NCBI GenBank assembly: GCA_946186505.1
Contig: CAMHNI010000029.1
Coordinates: 1-44,145 of the forward strand
Source of the DNA: an uncultured Prevotellaceae bacterium
GTDB lineage: Bacteria > Bacteroidota > Bacteroidia > Bacteroidales > Bacteroidaceae
Direction of reading: 5' to 3'
Length of the DNA: 44,145 nt
Positions 1 through 8,532 of this stretch are shown here, one piece after another (the stretch's first letter is position 1; every line of letters begins with the position of its first letter). The notes below the pieces were generated by a model. The model searched no databases. It saw only the letters and a program-made list of their open reading frames with translations, and was not told the DNA's origin. The translations under genes and the position numbers were made by a program.

Positions 1-60
1 AAATTTTTCGGCAATTATTTTCCAAAAAAAGAGAAGATTTTCGAGTTTGTTTACAAAACG

Positions 61-101
61 AATGCCTACACCTTATATATAATATAATAGGCGTAGGCAT
101 T
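61..101 (-). terminator. Stem-loop after the Bax-inhibitor gene
   Basis: AATGCCTAC and GTAGGCATT form a perfect 9-bp inverted repeat around an AT-rich loop. In the leftward transcript the stem extends to 12 pairs with one G-U pair and is followed by CGTTTTG. It lies 23 bases past the stop codon of the Bax-inhibitor gene, so it fits an intrinsic terminator, though the T-run is short. The first 60 bases of the window hold nothing I can assign. Confidence 0.55.
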
Positions 102-123
102 CTGCACGTATTATCCGAATAAT

Positions 124-843
124 TTAGTCTCTCCGCGCCCCTAAGATACGCAACAGGTACAAGAAGAGGTTGATAAAGTCCAAATAGAGAGAAAGAGCCC
201 CCAATAGTGCCACTTTCTGTGCGGCCTCTCCTGCATCAGGTGCCATAAGAAGCATGTTCTTGATTTTTTGAGCATCGTAGGCAGTAAGTCCCACAAAGAC
301 CAACACTCCGAGATAATTGAGGACTACGGTCAGTCCCGCACTCTTGGTGAAGATATTGACGATGGTAGCAATAATGATACCAATGAGCGCCATCATCAGG
401 TATTTACCTATGGCAGAGAGGTCTATCTTGGTAAAATAGCCAAAGAGAGCCATGGCGGCGAATGTACCGGCGGTTATAAAAAACACGTTCGTGATGCTGG
501 AGGCAGTATAGGCCAAGAAGATAAACGACATTGTGGCTCCATTGACAATTGAGTAGAGCACGAACATGAGCGTAGCCGTCGTCAGTGACAACCTATTGAT
601 GGCAGCACTGAGTCCAATGACAAGTGCCAATTCACCAATCACGAGCCCCCAGAAAAGGACTTGGTTGGTGACAAGAGCCATCAGAAGGGTCTCATTATGG
701 GCAACGAAATAGGCAGTAATACCTGTAATAACGAGCGCCAGCGACATCCAGACATAGACCTTTCGCATCAGGACGGGGAGGGCGGCAGACATTTCCAGTT
801 CCTGCTCCCTCGAATAAGCATTTGTAATTTCCTCGTAATCCAT
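124..843 (-). CDS. Bax inhibitor-1/YccA family membrane protein
   Basis: A 239-residue polytopic inner-membrane protein with about seven hydrophobic segments after a short charged N-terminus. The spacing of the helices and the conserved C-terminal stretch 'LTAYDAQKIKNM' followed by 'ALSLYLDFINLFLYLLRI' are hallmarks of the BI-1/YccA (TMBIM) family, whose members act as pH-sensitive calcium leak channels or modulate membrane proteases such as FtsH. The length matches the family's usual 220-240 residues. The ATG lies about 30 bases downstream of a TAACTTTG promoter element. It stands alone: the next gene upstream (lldP) ends about 110 bases away and a stem-loop follows the stop. Family assignment is firm; the role in this organism is not visible. 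Confidence 0.92.
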   Translation of the reverse strand: MDYEEITNAYSREQELEMSAALPVLMRKVYVWMSLALVITGITAYFVAHNETLLMALVTNQVLFWGLVIGELALVIGLSAAINRLSLTTATLMFVLYSIVNGATMSFIFLAYTASSITNVFFITAGTFAAMALFGYFTKIDLSAIGKYLMMALIGIIIATIVNIFTKSAGLTVVLNYLGVLVFVGLTAYDAQKIKNMLLMAPDAGEAAQKVALLGALSLYLDFINLFLYLLRILGARRD

Positions 844-873
844 TTTCTTTTCACTAATTGATTAATACGGGCA

Positions 874-881
874 CAAAGTTA
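874..881 (-). promoter_or_regulatory. Bacteroidota -7 box for the Bax-inhibitor gene
   Basis: On the minus strand this reads TAACTTTG, matching the Bacteroidota -7 consensus TAnnTTTG, about 30 bases before the ATG. No convincing TTTG -33 element is visible at 19-20 bases upstream, so confidence is moderate. Confidence 0.45.
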
Positions 882-953
882 CACATTTTTCTTTGAACGT
901 GTAACATTTGCGCCCAAATATAAGAAATTTTTAATGATTTTAATCCGATGAAA

Positions 954-2558
954 TCAAATCACGTGTAATCCAAGGAACACCATCAAGCCGTTCATCAGAA
1001 TCCAGAAGATAGCGAAAGGCATGGTCTTGCGCATGATATCGCCGTCCTGTCCTTCCATGTCACAGGCAGCAGTGGCGATGGCTATTGACTGGGGGGAAAG
1101 CAGCTTGCCACCCTCAGAGCCGGCGCAGTTGGCAGCAGCGAGCCAGTTGGTCTCATTACCTGTGACACCGAAGAACGTGCTTTGGTTCACCAAGCCGAGA
1201 TCGCTGGCGGCAGTAGCCTGCAGTTTACCGAAGAGGATGTTCGCATTCGTGGCACTACCCGTGACAAAGGTACCAATCGAACCTATCAGCGGTGCGAAGA
1301 AGGGGAATGCAGCGCCTGTAAGCAGCACGAGGCCCTTGGCAATATCATTTGTCATGCCCGTGTTGTTCATCAGCATGGCCATAGCCACCAAGCAGCAGAT
1401 AGTCACCACCGTTTTCTGGAGGTTCAGCGTGGTTTTGGCCAACAGCTTCATCAGACTGCCGAAGCTCATGCCCTGAATCAGACCGCCAATGACGGCACCG
1501 AGAAAAATCATCAAACCGGCATTCGACAGCCAGCCGAACTTAAAGGTATTGCCTGTGACGGGCAGGTCGAACTTCGTGACCAGTGTATTGTTCAGCAGTT
1601 CGTTGACAGGCGGCACAATCTTACTGGAAATGAGGATGAAGAAAATAATGAGGCCATAGACACTCCATGCCTTGAGAGTTTTCGTAAGGCCGAAGATCTG
1701 ACGTTCCACCTGTACTGTATCAGCGGTACTCTCTTTCTTGATGAATAGTCTGTTGTAGATGAGCATGGCGATGATGGCGGCCACGGAACCGAGAATAGCA
1801 GGCGTCTCCGGACCAATGAAGTGTGCGCAGCAGAACTGCACGACGATAGAAAATGAGCCCACAAAGAGTGCGATAGAGACATTCTTCACGATCTTCGTGC
1901 GGTCGGTCATCATCAGGATGAGGAACGGCGTGATGAAGAACATCAGCGAGAGCTGGAGGATGATGAACGTGGCCACTTCGCAAAGTTCCTCAGGCGTTGC
2001 CACGCCACTGGCCGCCACTTGGTTGGCGAGCGTCGTGGCCGGCAGGCCGACGGCACCGAAGCCCACGGCCACCGTATTGGCCACCAGGCATATCACAGCA
2101 GAGAACATCGGTTTGAAGCCCAGTCCGATGAGGATGGCTGCAGGGATAGCCACCGCCGTTCCGAATCCGGCCATACCTTCAAGCACGCCACCAAGGCCCC
2201 ATGTCAGCAGCAGCACCAGCAGTCCCTTGTCGGATGTCATCTGGATGAACTGCGTCTTGATGGTCTCAATCTCCTTTGTCTCACAGAGGATGTTGTAGCT
2301 GAAGATGGCACAGATGATAATCAGGATGATGGGGAAGCAGGCCTTGAGGAAGCCCTCAACGACTGACCATAGCATCACGCTATAGATGGACTCGTCTGCA
2401 TACTTCTCCGGCAATATGCCCATAACAGGAGCAGCAAACAGAGCCAGTAAGACAGTGACGATGAGTGTAATGACCGCACTCTTGTAACCAGATACTTTGA
2501 AGCCCATCATCAAGATAATGAGCAACAGGATAGGTATAACAGATACTAATGCTGACAT
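954..2558 (-). CDS. lldP: L-lactate permease (LctP/LldP family)
   Basis: A polytopic inner-membrane transporter of about 534 residues with a dozen or more hydrophobic segments. Family features include 'GGVLEGMAGFGTAVAIPAAI' near residue 130, 'GSIGTFVTGSATNANILFG' near 430, and 'NCAGSEGGKLLSPQSIAIA' near 485, all typical of the LctP lactate permeases, which import L- and D-lactate and glycolate with protons. The frame is open to an ATG at 2594, but that ATG is inside a TAAATTTG -7 box, so a transcript from that promoter could not contain it. The ATG at 2558 gives an N-terminus that begins directly with the first membrane helix, as in relatives. It is divergent from the D-lactate dehydrogenase-lutABC operon across a 97-133 base gap, which supports lactate as the substrate. 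Confidence 0.92.
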   Translation of the reverse strand: MSALVSVIPILLLIILMMGFKVSGYKSAVITLIVTVLLALFAAPVMGILPEKYADESIYSVMLWSVVEGFLKACFPIILIIICAIFSYNILCETKEIETIKTQFIQMTSDKGLLVLLLTWGLGGVLEGMAGFGTAVAIPAAILIGLGFKPMFSAVICLVANTVAVGFGAVGLPATTLANQVAASGVATPEELCEVATFIILQLSLMFFITPFLILMMTDRTKIVKNVSIALFVGSFSIVVQFCCAHFIGPETPAILGSVAAIIAMLIYNRLFIKKESTADTVQVERQIFGLTKTLKAWSVYGLIIFFILISSKIVPPVNELLNNTLVTKFDLPVTGNTFKFGWLSNAGLMIFLGAVIGGLIQGMSFGSLMKLLAKTTLNLQKTVVTICCLVAMAMLMNNTGMTNDIAKGLVLLTGAAFPFFAPLIGSIGTFVTGSATNANILFGKLQATAASDLGLVNQSTFFGVTGNETNWLAAANCAGSEGGKLLSPQSIAIATAACDMEGQDGDIMRKTMPFAIFWILMNGLMVFLGLHVI

Positions 2559-2591
2559 AGGATTTTTAGTTTTAGTTTTGCTTTTCGTCGC

Positions 2592-2623
2592 CAAATTTAC
2601 AAAAAATCTGTGGAATCAGCAAC
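2592..2623 (-). promoter_or_regulatory. lldP promoter; decides the lldP start
   Basis: The minus strand reads TAAATTTG, a perfect TAnnTTTG -7 box, with GTTG (one mismatch to TTTG) 20 bases upstream. Transcription would begin around 2585, downstream of the ATG at 2594 and about 25-30 bases before the ATG at 2558, so the latter is the likely start. Confidence 0.55.
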
Positions 2624-2663
2624 ATTTTCCCCCAGAAAAAGTGCAGATTTCCGTTTTTTTTAT

Positions 2664-2671
2664 TATCTTTG
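2664..2671 (+). promoter_or_regulatory. -7 box for the lactate oxidation operon
   Basis: TATCTTTG matches the TAnnTTTG consensus, about 20 bases before the ATG of the dehydrogenase gene. A clear -33 TTTG is not present at the usual distance. It is back-to-back with the lldP promoter, so the two transcripts diverge from the same short control region. Confidence 0.45.
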
Positions 2672-2691
2672 CCTCCTAATCCTACACCAAT

Positions 2692-5600
2692 ATGAAAGCC
2701 TATCAAGAATTCCTCAGTGACATCAGACAGTTTATTGCCTCGGAGCGCATCTATACCGACGAGTTGCGAACACTCGGATGGGGCACCGATGCCAGTTTCT
2801 ATCGCCAGATTCCGAAAGTCGTCATCCGCAGTGATGGCGAGGAGGAGATAAGCCGGATAGTCCAATTATGCAAGAAACACAAGTTGCCGTTCACCTTCCG
2901 GGCGGCAGGCACCTCACTTTCCGGCCAGAGTTGTACCGACTCAGTACTCATTGTGGCCGGCAAGCACTGGGAAGGCTATGAAATAATGAGGAATGAGGAA
3001 TTAGGAATGAGGAATGAGGATGCCCCGTCGGGCGCAGATTCCTCATTGAGCATAAGACTCCAGCCGGGTATCGTTGGGGCCAGGGTCAACGAGATACTCA
3101 GACCCTACGGCCGCGTGTTCCCGCCCGACCCTGCCAGCATCGGCTCGGCGATGGTGGGCGGCATCGTCATCAACAACGCCTCGGGCATGAACTGCGGCGT
3201 CCATGCCAACAGCGACCGCATGCTCATCTCCGCACGAATTATCCTCACTGACGGCACTGTATTAGACACAGGTTCGGAAGAGAGCCGTGAAGCCTTCCAC
3301 AAGAGCCATCCTGAGTTCATTGCCAGAATCGAAGCATTGCGCGACAAGGTACGTGCCGACGAAGAGCTGTCTTCGCGCATACGTACCAAATACAATATTA
3401 AGAACGTCACGGGTCTGAATCTGCGTCCGCTGATAGCCTATGACGACCCGTTCGACATCATCGCCCACTCGATAGTGGGCAGCGAAGGTACGCTGGCCTT
3501 CCTCTCGGAAGTGACCATGAAGACACTCCGTGACTACCCGTTCAAGGCATCGGCCATGGTCTATTTCCTGACGATGAGGGAGAGCTGCGAGGCCGTGGTG
3601 GCTATGAAGAAGCTGAAGGCCGGCGAGGAAGATTTGAGCATGAGCGCCGAGCAGCTGATGGTAAAGAGCGCCGAGATGCTCGACTACATGTCGCTGAACT
3701 CGGTTAACGACCCCGTTTTCCTACAGTACAAGCAGGACGTGGATGCGGGCAAGATAGAAGGTGTGGAGCCTGGCGACTACCACAACCTCACTGCCATCCT
3801 CACAGAGACAAAGGCTGTCACCCATGAGCAGCTGATGGAGAAGATTGAGAAGATCAATGCCTGCTTAGGGCAGTTCCGCATTTATCACCCCTCCCCTGTG
3901 AAGGGAGGGAAGTTGGAACCTGCCGAGTTCACCGAAGACCCGAAAGTCTATGGCAAGTACTGGGCCATCCGCTCGGGCATCTTCCCAAGTGTGGGCGGCA
4001 CACGTCCCGCCGGCACATCCTGCCTCATCGAGGATGTTGCCTTCCCCATTGAGTCGCTGCCCGAGGCTACGGTGAAGCTGCAGAAACTGATTGCCGACCA
4101 CGGCTACACAGACGCCTGTATCTACGGTCACGCTTTCGAGGGCAACTACCATTTCATTCTGAACCAGAGCTTCGCCGACGAGCACGAAGTGGCCCGCTAT
4201 GCCGAAATGATGCGCGACGTGGCTAAATTAGTGGTCGAGGATTACGACGGCTCGCTGAAGGCCGAGCACGGCACGGGACGCAACATGGCACCGTTCGTGA
4301 AATACGAGTGGGGCGAGAAGGCCTACGAGGCCATGCGTGAGCTGAAGGCCATCTTCGACCCCGATGGCCTGCTGAACCAGGGTGTCATCTTCAACGAAGA
4401 CCCGGAATGCTTCATCAAGTGCCTGAAGCCCCTGCCCGTTCTCAGCTTCGACTACGACAGCGTCCCCGACGGCGGTCACTACCTGATAAACCCGGAAAAA
4501 TCGACGGCCAAGGAAACCATCGAGCAGGTGAAACGCGCCAACAAGTGCATAGAGTGCGGATTCTGCGAGGTGAACTGCATGTCGTGCGGACTGACGCTCT
4601 CCAGCCGCATGCGCATCGCCGTGCAGCGCGAGATCTGTGAACTGGAGGCAACAGGCAAGAACCCCGAGCGCGCCGCCACCCTCCGCAAGCAATACAAGTA
4701 CTACGGTGACCAGACCTGCGCCACCGACGGTCTGTGCTCCACGTCATGCCCGATGAAAATCAATACGGGCGAGCTGACACACATCATCCGCCAGATGGAC
4801 ATGAACCACAACAAGACGGGCTACAAGATTGGCGAGTTTGCTGCCAACCACATGGCTGGCATCAAGTCAGGCCTGCGCGTCGTACTTGACGCGGCCCACT
4901 TGGGCCACATCACCCTCGGTCCTACGCTGATGACCCATGTCTGCCGGACGATGAACAAGATGGGCATGCCCCTGTGGACCACAGCTATGCCCAAAAAGAA
5001 GCGGCAACCGAAGAAGTCGGACCTGACGCAGTTTATCATCGAAAAATCCATTCCTCAAAAAAAGGAAGAGCACAGCGAACTGAAGGTGGTCTATTTCCCC
5101 AGCTGCATCAACCAGACGATGGGGCAGTCGAAGGCTCATGGCAAGAAGCACGACCTAGTAGATGAGGTGATCCAACTGCTGGCCAAGGCCGGTTACGAGA
5201 CCATCTTCCCAAAAGGCATGGAGCGGATGTGCTGCGGACAGATCTGGGAGTCGAAGGGCATGCTCGACATTGCCGACCGCAAGAGTGCCGAGCTGGAGCA
5301 GGCCCTCTGGGAGGCTTCCGAACATGGCAAGTATCCCGTGCTGTGCGCCCAGAGTCCCTGTCTGCACCGCATGCGCAAGGTCATGAGCAAGATGAAGCTC
5401 TACGAGCCGGCCGAGTTTATTATGAAGTATCTCGTGCCATGCCTCGACTTCCATCCCATCGACCGTCCCATCGCCCTGCACATCACCTGCTCGACCCGTC
5501 AGATGGGTGTGGCCGACGACCTGATAGCTCTTGCCAAGATGTGCAGCAACAACGTCTTCCTGCCCGAGGGCGTAGGCTGCTGCGGCTTTGCCGGCGACCG

Positions 5601-5796
5601 TGGCTTCACGTTCCCCGAGCTGAACAAGTACGGTCTGCGCAAGCTTCGCCCTCAGATAGAGGCCAACCACATCGAGGTGGGCTACTCGAACAGCCGTACC
5701 TGCGAGATTGGACTGGAGACTAACACTGGCATACCGTATATGAACATAATATACCTCGTTCACGAGTGTACAACACCTAAAACAAATACTTTATGA
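2692..5796 (+). CDS. FAD-binding and Fe-S D-lactate dehydrogenase-type fusion
   Basis: A 1034-residue fusion of a GlcD/Dld-like FAD dehydrogenase with a GlpC/GlcF-like iron-sulfur part. The FAD-binding PCMH domain starts near residue 40, with 'GTSLSGQS' near 73 and 'SEGTLAFLSEVTMKT' near 263. A FAD-oxidase C-terminal domain runs to about 560. Ferredoxin-type clusters follow: CIECGFCEVNC near 618 and CATDGLCSTSCP near 675. Two cysteine-rich CCG domains come last, with CCGQIW near 846 and CCGFAGD near 962. Relatives oxidise D-lactate or 2-hydroxyglutarate and pass electrons to the quinone pool. It overlaps lutA by four bases (ATGA) and is first in the operon. Two in-frame repeat insertions are visible: residues about 99-119 and about 398-406. 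The substrate is inferred from context. Confidence 0.9.
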   Translation: MKAYQEFLSDIRQFIASERIYTDELRTLGWGTDASFYRQIPKVVIRSDGEEEISRIVQLCKKHKLPFTFRAAGTSLSGQSCTDSVLIVAGKHWEGYEIMRNEELGMRNEDAPSGADSSLSIRLQPGIVGARVNEILRPYGRVFPPDPASIGSAMVGGIVINNASGMNCGVHANSDRMLISARIILTDGTVLDTGSEESREAFHKSHPEFIARIEALRDKVRADEELSSRIRTKYNIKNVTGLNLRPLIAYDDPFDIIAHSIVGSEGTLAFLSEVTMKTLRDYPFKASAMVYFLTMRESCEAVVAMKKLKAGEEDLSMSAEQLMVKSAEMLDYMSLNSVNDPVFLQYKQDVDAGKIEGVEPGDYHNLTAILTETKAVTHEQLMEKIEKINACLGQFRIYHPSPVKGGKLEPAEFTEDPKVYGKYWAIRSGIFPSVGGTRPAGTSCLIEDVAFPIESLPEATVKLQKLIADHGYTDACIYGHAFEGNYHFILNQSFADEHEVARYAEMMRDVAKLVVEDYDGSLKAEHGTGRNMAPFVKYEWGEKAYEAMRELKAIFDPDGLLNQGVIFNEDPECFIKCLKPLPVLSFDYDSVPDGGHYLINPEKSTAKETIEQVKRANKCIECGFCEVNCMSCGLTLSSRMRIAVQREICELEATGKNPERAATLRKQYKYYGDQTCATDGLCSTSCPMKINTGELTHIIRQMDMNHNKTGYKIGEFAANHMAGIKSGLRVVLDAAHLGHITLGPTLMTHVCRTMNKMGMPLWTTAMPKKKRQPKKSDLTQFIIEKSIPQKKEEHSELKVVYFPSCINQTMGQSKAHGKKHDLVDEVIQLLAKAGYETIFPKGMERMCCGQIWESKGMLDIADRKSAELEQALWEASEHGKYPVLCAQSPCLHRMRKVMSKMKLYEPAEFIMKYLVPCLDFHPIDRPIALHITCSTRQMGVADDLIALAKMCSNNVFLPEGVGCCGFAGDRGFTFPELNKYGLRKLRPQIEANHIEVGYSNSRTCEIGLETNTGIPYMNIIYLVHECTTPKTNTL
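2985..3047. repeat. In-frame heptad array plus palindrome inside the dehydrogenase gene
   Basis: Five consecutive 7-base units (AATGAGG, AATGAGG, AATTAGG, AATGAGG, AATGAGG) are followed by a stem-loop: GCCC-CGTC-GGGC inside, then ATTCCTCATT, the reverse complement of AATGAGGAAT. The stretch keeps the reading frame open and encodes a low-complexity peptide, 'MRNEELGMRNEDAPSGADSS', in the middle of the FAD-binding domain, where I know of no family counterpart. Confidence 0.8.
3889..3909. repeat. Short G/C palindrome in frame in the dehydrogenase gene
   Basis: CCCTCCC-CTGTGAA-GGGAGGG, a perfect 7-bp stem, encodes the peptide 'SPVKGG' just before the conserved 'PAEFTEDP' stretch. The sequence style matches the CCCCTCC/GGAGGGG palindromes found in frame at 38873-38970. 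Confidence 0.6.
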
Positions 5797-6554
5797 AAGT
5801 AGGACTATTTATCCCTTGCTACGTCGATGCCGTCTATCCCGAGGTGGGCGTAGCGACATACAAGCTGCTCCGGCATCTGGGCATCGATGTCACTTATCCA
5901 GAGAAGCAGACCTGCTGCGGCCAGCCCATGGCCAACGCGGGATTTGAGAAGCAGGCCATTCCGCTGGCAGAGAAATTCGAGGAGAAATTCAAGGCGTTCG
6001 ACTACGTGGTAGCACCAAGTGTCAGCTGCACGGCGTTCATCAGGATGAACTATCCGAGGCTCTTGGGCGGGAAAACCCCACAGCACACAGGAGAGGGCCA
6101 TATCTGCGAAACGGCGAAGAAGTGCATGGATGTCGTAGAGTTCCTGCACGATGTAGTGCAGGTCAGGCAGATGCTTGGCACGTTCCCGCACAAGGTGAGT
6201 CTGCACAACTCCTGTCACGGCGTTCGCGAGTTGGGACTGTCGTCGCCCTCGGAACAGCATGTGGAGAAGTTCAACAAAATCAAGGACCTGCTCCAGCTCG
6301 TCGATGGCATCAACGTGGTTGAGCCAGAACGCCCTGACGAGTGCTGCGGTTTCGGCGGCATGTTCTCGGTAGAAGAGGCAGCCGTCTCGGCACAGATGGG
6401 CAAGGACAAGGTGGAGCGGCATATTGCCACTGGTGCCGAATACGTGACCGGTCCCGACTGTTCATGCCTGATGCACATGGCCGGCGTAGCGAGCAAGCAA
6501 GGTCTTAACATTCAGTTCAAACACGTTGTAGAAATATTAGCAGCAGGATTATGA
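5793..6554 (+). CDS. lutA: Lactate utilization protein LutA (Fe-S, CCG domains)
   Basis: A 253-residue cytoplasmic protein with two cysteine-rich CCG domains. The first has CCGQPMANAG at residues 41-50 and the second DECCGFGGMFS near 190. This is the length and layout of LutA/LldE/YkgE, one of three subunits of the LutABC L-lactate oxidation complex (L-lactate to pyruvate). The ATG overlaps the stop of the preceding dehydrogenase gene by four bases, and its own stop overlaps the start of lutB the same way, so translation is likely coupled across the operon. Assignment by sequence pattern and gene order is strong. Confidence 0.93.
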   Translation: MKVGLFIPCYVDAVYPEVGVATYKLLRHLGIDVTYPEKQTCCGQPMANAGFEKQAIPLAEKFEEKFKAFDYVVAPSVSCTAFIRMNYPRLLGGKTPQHTGEGHICETAKKCMDVVEFLHDVVQVRQMLGTFPHKVSLHNSCHGVRELGLSSPSEQHVEKFNKIKDLLQLVDGINVVEPERPDECCGFGGMFSVEEAAVSAQMGKDKVERHIATGAEYVTGPDCSCLMHMAGVASKQGLNIQFKHVVEILAAGL

Positions 6555-7921
6555 GTACACAACATAGCAAAGCAGCCAAGGAGTTCCTGAAAAACCCGAA
6601 CTACGCCAAGTGGCACGATGCCACGTTCTGGGCAGTGCGCACCAAGCGCGACAACATGGCACAAGGACTTGAGGAATGGGAACAGTTACGCGAGAAGGCC
6701 TCAGCCATCAAGCGGCACACCATCACCCACTTAGACGAATACCTGAACCAGTTTGCGACGAACGCCGAGAAAAACGGTGCCATCGTACATTGGGCGAAGG
6801 ATGCCCATGAGTTCAACGAGATTGTCTATGGCATCCTGAAGAACCACGATGTGAAGAAGATGGTGAAGTCGAAGTCGATGCTCACCGAGGAGTGCGAGAT
6901 GAACCCCTACCTGGAGTCGAAGGGCATCGAGGTAGTGGAGACCGACCTCGGCGAGCGCATCATCCAGCTGAAAGGCCAGAAGCCAAGCCACATCGTCATG
7001 CCCGCCATCCACCTGAACCACGACGACGTGGGCGAGCTGTTCGAGGAAAAAGGCATCTCCACCGAGAAGGGCAACCACGACCCCACCTATCTGACCTACC
7101 GGGCACGTCTCTCCTTGCGCAATGAGTTTCTCACCGCCGATGCAGGCATGACGGGCGCCAACTTCGGCATTGCCAAGACGGGCGACATCGTGGTCTGCAC
7201 CAACGAGGGCAATGCCGACATGTCAACCTCATGCCCGAAGTTGCACATCGCCGCCATCGGCTTAGAGAAAGTGATACCTGACTACGACTGTCTGGCCGTT
7301 TTCCAGCGCATGCTCTGCCGCGCAGGAACAGGTCAGCCGACGACGACCTACACCAGCCACTTCCGCAAGGCCCGTCCGACGGCACACCACATGCACATCA
7401 TCCTCGTCGATAACGGCCGTTCAGAATGGATAGGCAATCCCGACCACTGGGAAGTCCTGAAGTGCATCCGCTGCGGCTCGTGCATGAACACGTGCCCCGT
7501 CTATCGCCGTTCCGGCGGCTATTCCTACAGCTACTTCATCCCCGGTCCCGTCGGCATCAACCTCGGCATGCTGCGCGACACACAGGCTCACAGCGGCAAT
7601 GTCTCGGCCTGCACGCTCTGTCTGAGCTGTCAGACCGTCTGTCCCGTGAAGATTGACCTGGGCGACCAGATCTACAAGTGGCGCCAGCAGCTCGACGACT
7701 TCGGCACTGCCAACCCTCAGAAGAAGCTGATGTGCGCTGGCATGAACATGCTCTTCGGCAGTCCCACGATGTACAAGATGGCTACGGCCGTATCTCCCTT
7801 GGCAAATATCATCCCGTCGTTCATCATGAACATGAAGCTGAACCCCTGGGCTGAAGGCCACGAGATGATGAAGTTCCCGAAGAAACCGTTCCACGAAATG
7901 ATTAAGGACTATGAGCAGTAA
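6551..7921 (+). CDS. lutB: Lactate utilization protein LutB (Fe-S)
   Basis: A 456-residue protein of the LutB/LldF/YkgF family. The N-terminal two thirds is the LUD domain, including 'FLTADAGMTGANFGIAKTG' near residue 195 and 'CTNEGNADM' near 215. Two 4Fe-4S motifs follow: CIRCGSCMNTCPVYRR near 305 and CTLCLSCQTVCPVKID near 353. It is the central iron-sulfur subunit of the LutABC L-lactate-oxidising complex. The start overlaps lutA by four bases and the stop overlaps lutC by eleven. Length is close to the usual 460-480 residues, with a C-terminal helical tail ('PFHEMIKDYEQ'). Confidence 0.94.
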   Translation: MSTQHSKAAKEFLKNPNYAKWHDATFWAVRTKRDNMAQGLEEWEQLREKASAIKRHTITHLDEYLNQFATNAEKNGAIVHWAKDAHEFNEIVYGILKNHDVKKMVKSKSMLTEECEMNPYLESKGIEVVETDLGERIIQLKGQKPSHIVMPAIHLNHDDVGELFEEKGISTEKGNHDPTYLTYRARLSLRNEFLTADAGMTGANFGIAKTGDIVVCTNEGNADMSTSCPKLHIAAIGLEKVIPDYDCLAVFQRMLCRAGTGQPTTTYTSHFRKARPTAHHMHIILVDNGRSEWIGNPDHWEVLKCIRCGSCMNTCPVYRRSGGYSYSYFIPGPVGINLGMLRDTQAHSGNVSACTLCLSCQTVCPVKIDLGDQIYKWRQQLDDFGTANPQKKLMCAGMNMLFGSPTMYKMATAVSPLANIIPSFIMNMKLNPWAEGHEMMKFPKKPFHEMIKDYEQ

Positions 7922-8498
7922 AGAAGAAATACTGAAGAAATACCGCGCGAACGTCAGAGAGCGGTACGACATGCCCGACCTGAGCGACATCCAGGCCGTG
8001 ACATACCCGGAGCCACTGGTGCAGTTTGTCAAGATGAGCGAGATGGTGGGCGGCCAGGTGATTGAGATAGACCCCGGACGAGACATCAACACACTAATCC
8101 GGCAACTGTTCCCCGATGCCAAGGAGATTGCCAGCAATCTGCCTGAGATAACCATTGCCACCCGCAATCCTGACACCATCGGCCGTGCCCGCGACCTGAA
8201 CGGCACGGACATCGGCATCATCCGAGGCTCGTTCGGCGTGGCCGAGAACGCCTGCGTCTGGGTTCCACAGACGATGAAGGAGAAAGCCGTCTGCTTCATC
8301 TCCGAGAACCTCATCATCCTGCTGCCGAAATCACAGATTGTCAACAACATGCACGAAGCCTACCGCCGCATAGAGTTCAACGACTACGGCTACGGCACGT
8401 TCATCAGCGGTCCGTCGAAGACCGCCGACATCGCACAAGTACTGGTCATGGGAGCACAGGCGGCACGCAGCGTCACCATCCTGCTCATGCCGGAGTAG
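7911..8498 (+). CDS. lutC: Lactate utilization protein LutC (LUD domain)
   Basis: A 195-residue LUD-domain (DUF162) protein. Typical features are 'DLNGTDIGIIRGSFGVAENA' near residue 100 and 'FISGPSKTADIAQVLVMGAQ' near 163. LutC is the third subunit of the LutABC L-lactate utilisation complex. It overlaps lutB by eleven bases and ends the operon. Its stop is only 34 bases from the stop of the convergent giant gene, and no terminator hairpin is evident in between, so transcripts from the two sides may overlap. Confidence 0.92.
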   Translation: MSSKEEILKKYRANVRERYDMPDLSDIQAVTYPEPLVQFVKMSEMVGGQVIEIDPGRDINTLIRQLFPDAKEIASNLPEITIATRNPDTIGRARDLNGTDIGIIRGSFGVAENACVWVPQTMKEKAVCFISENLIILLPKSQIVNNMHEAYRRIEFNDYGYGTFISGPSKTADIAQVLVMGAQAARSVTILLMPE

Positions 8499-8532
8499 AG
8501 GTATCAGTGGGGGGACGTTCACGCCCGACGGC

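Noticed and set aside
7421..8350. Leftward open frame of 309 codons opposite lutB and lutC
   Set aside because: lutB and lutC are certain by motif and operon overlap; the opposite frame crosses the boundary of both genes.
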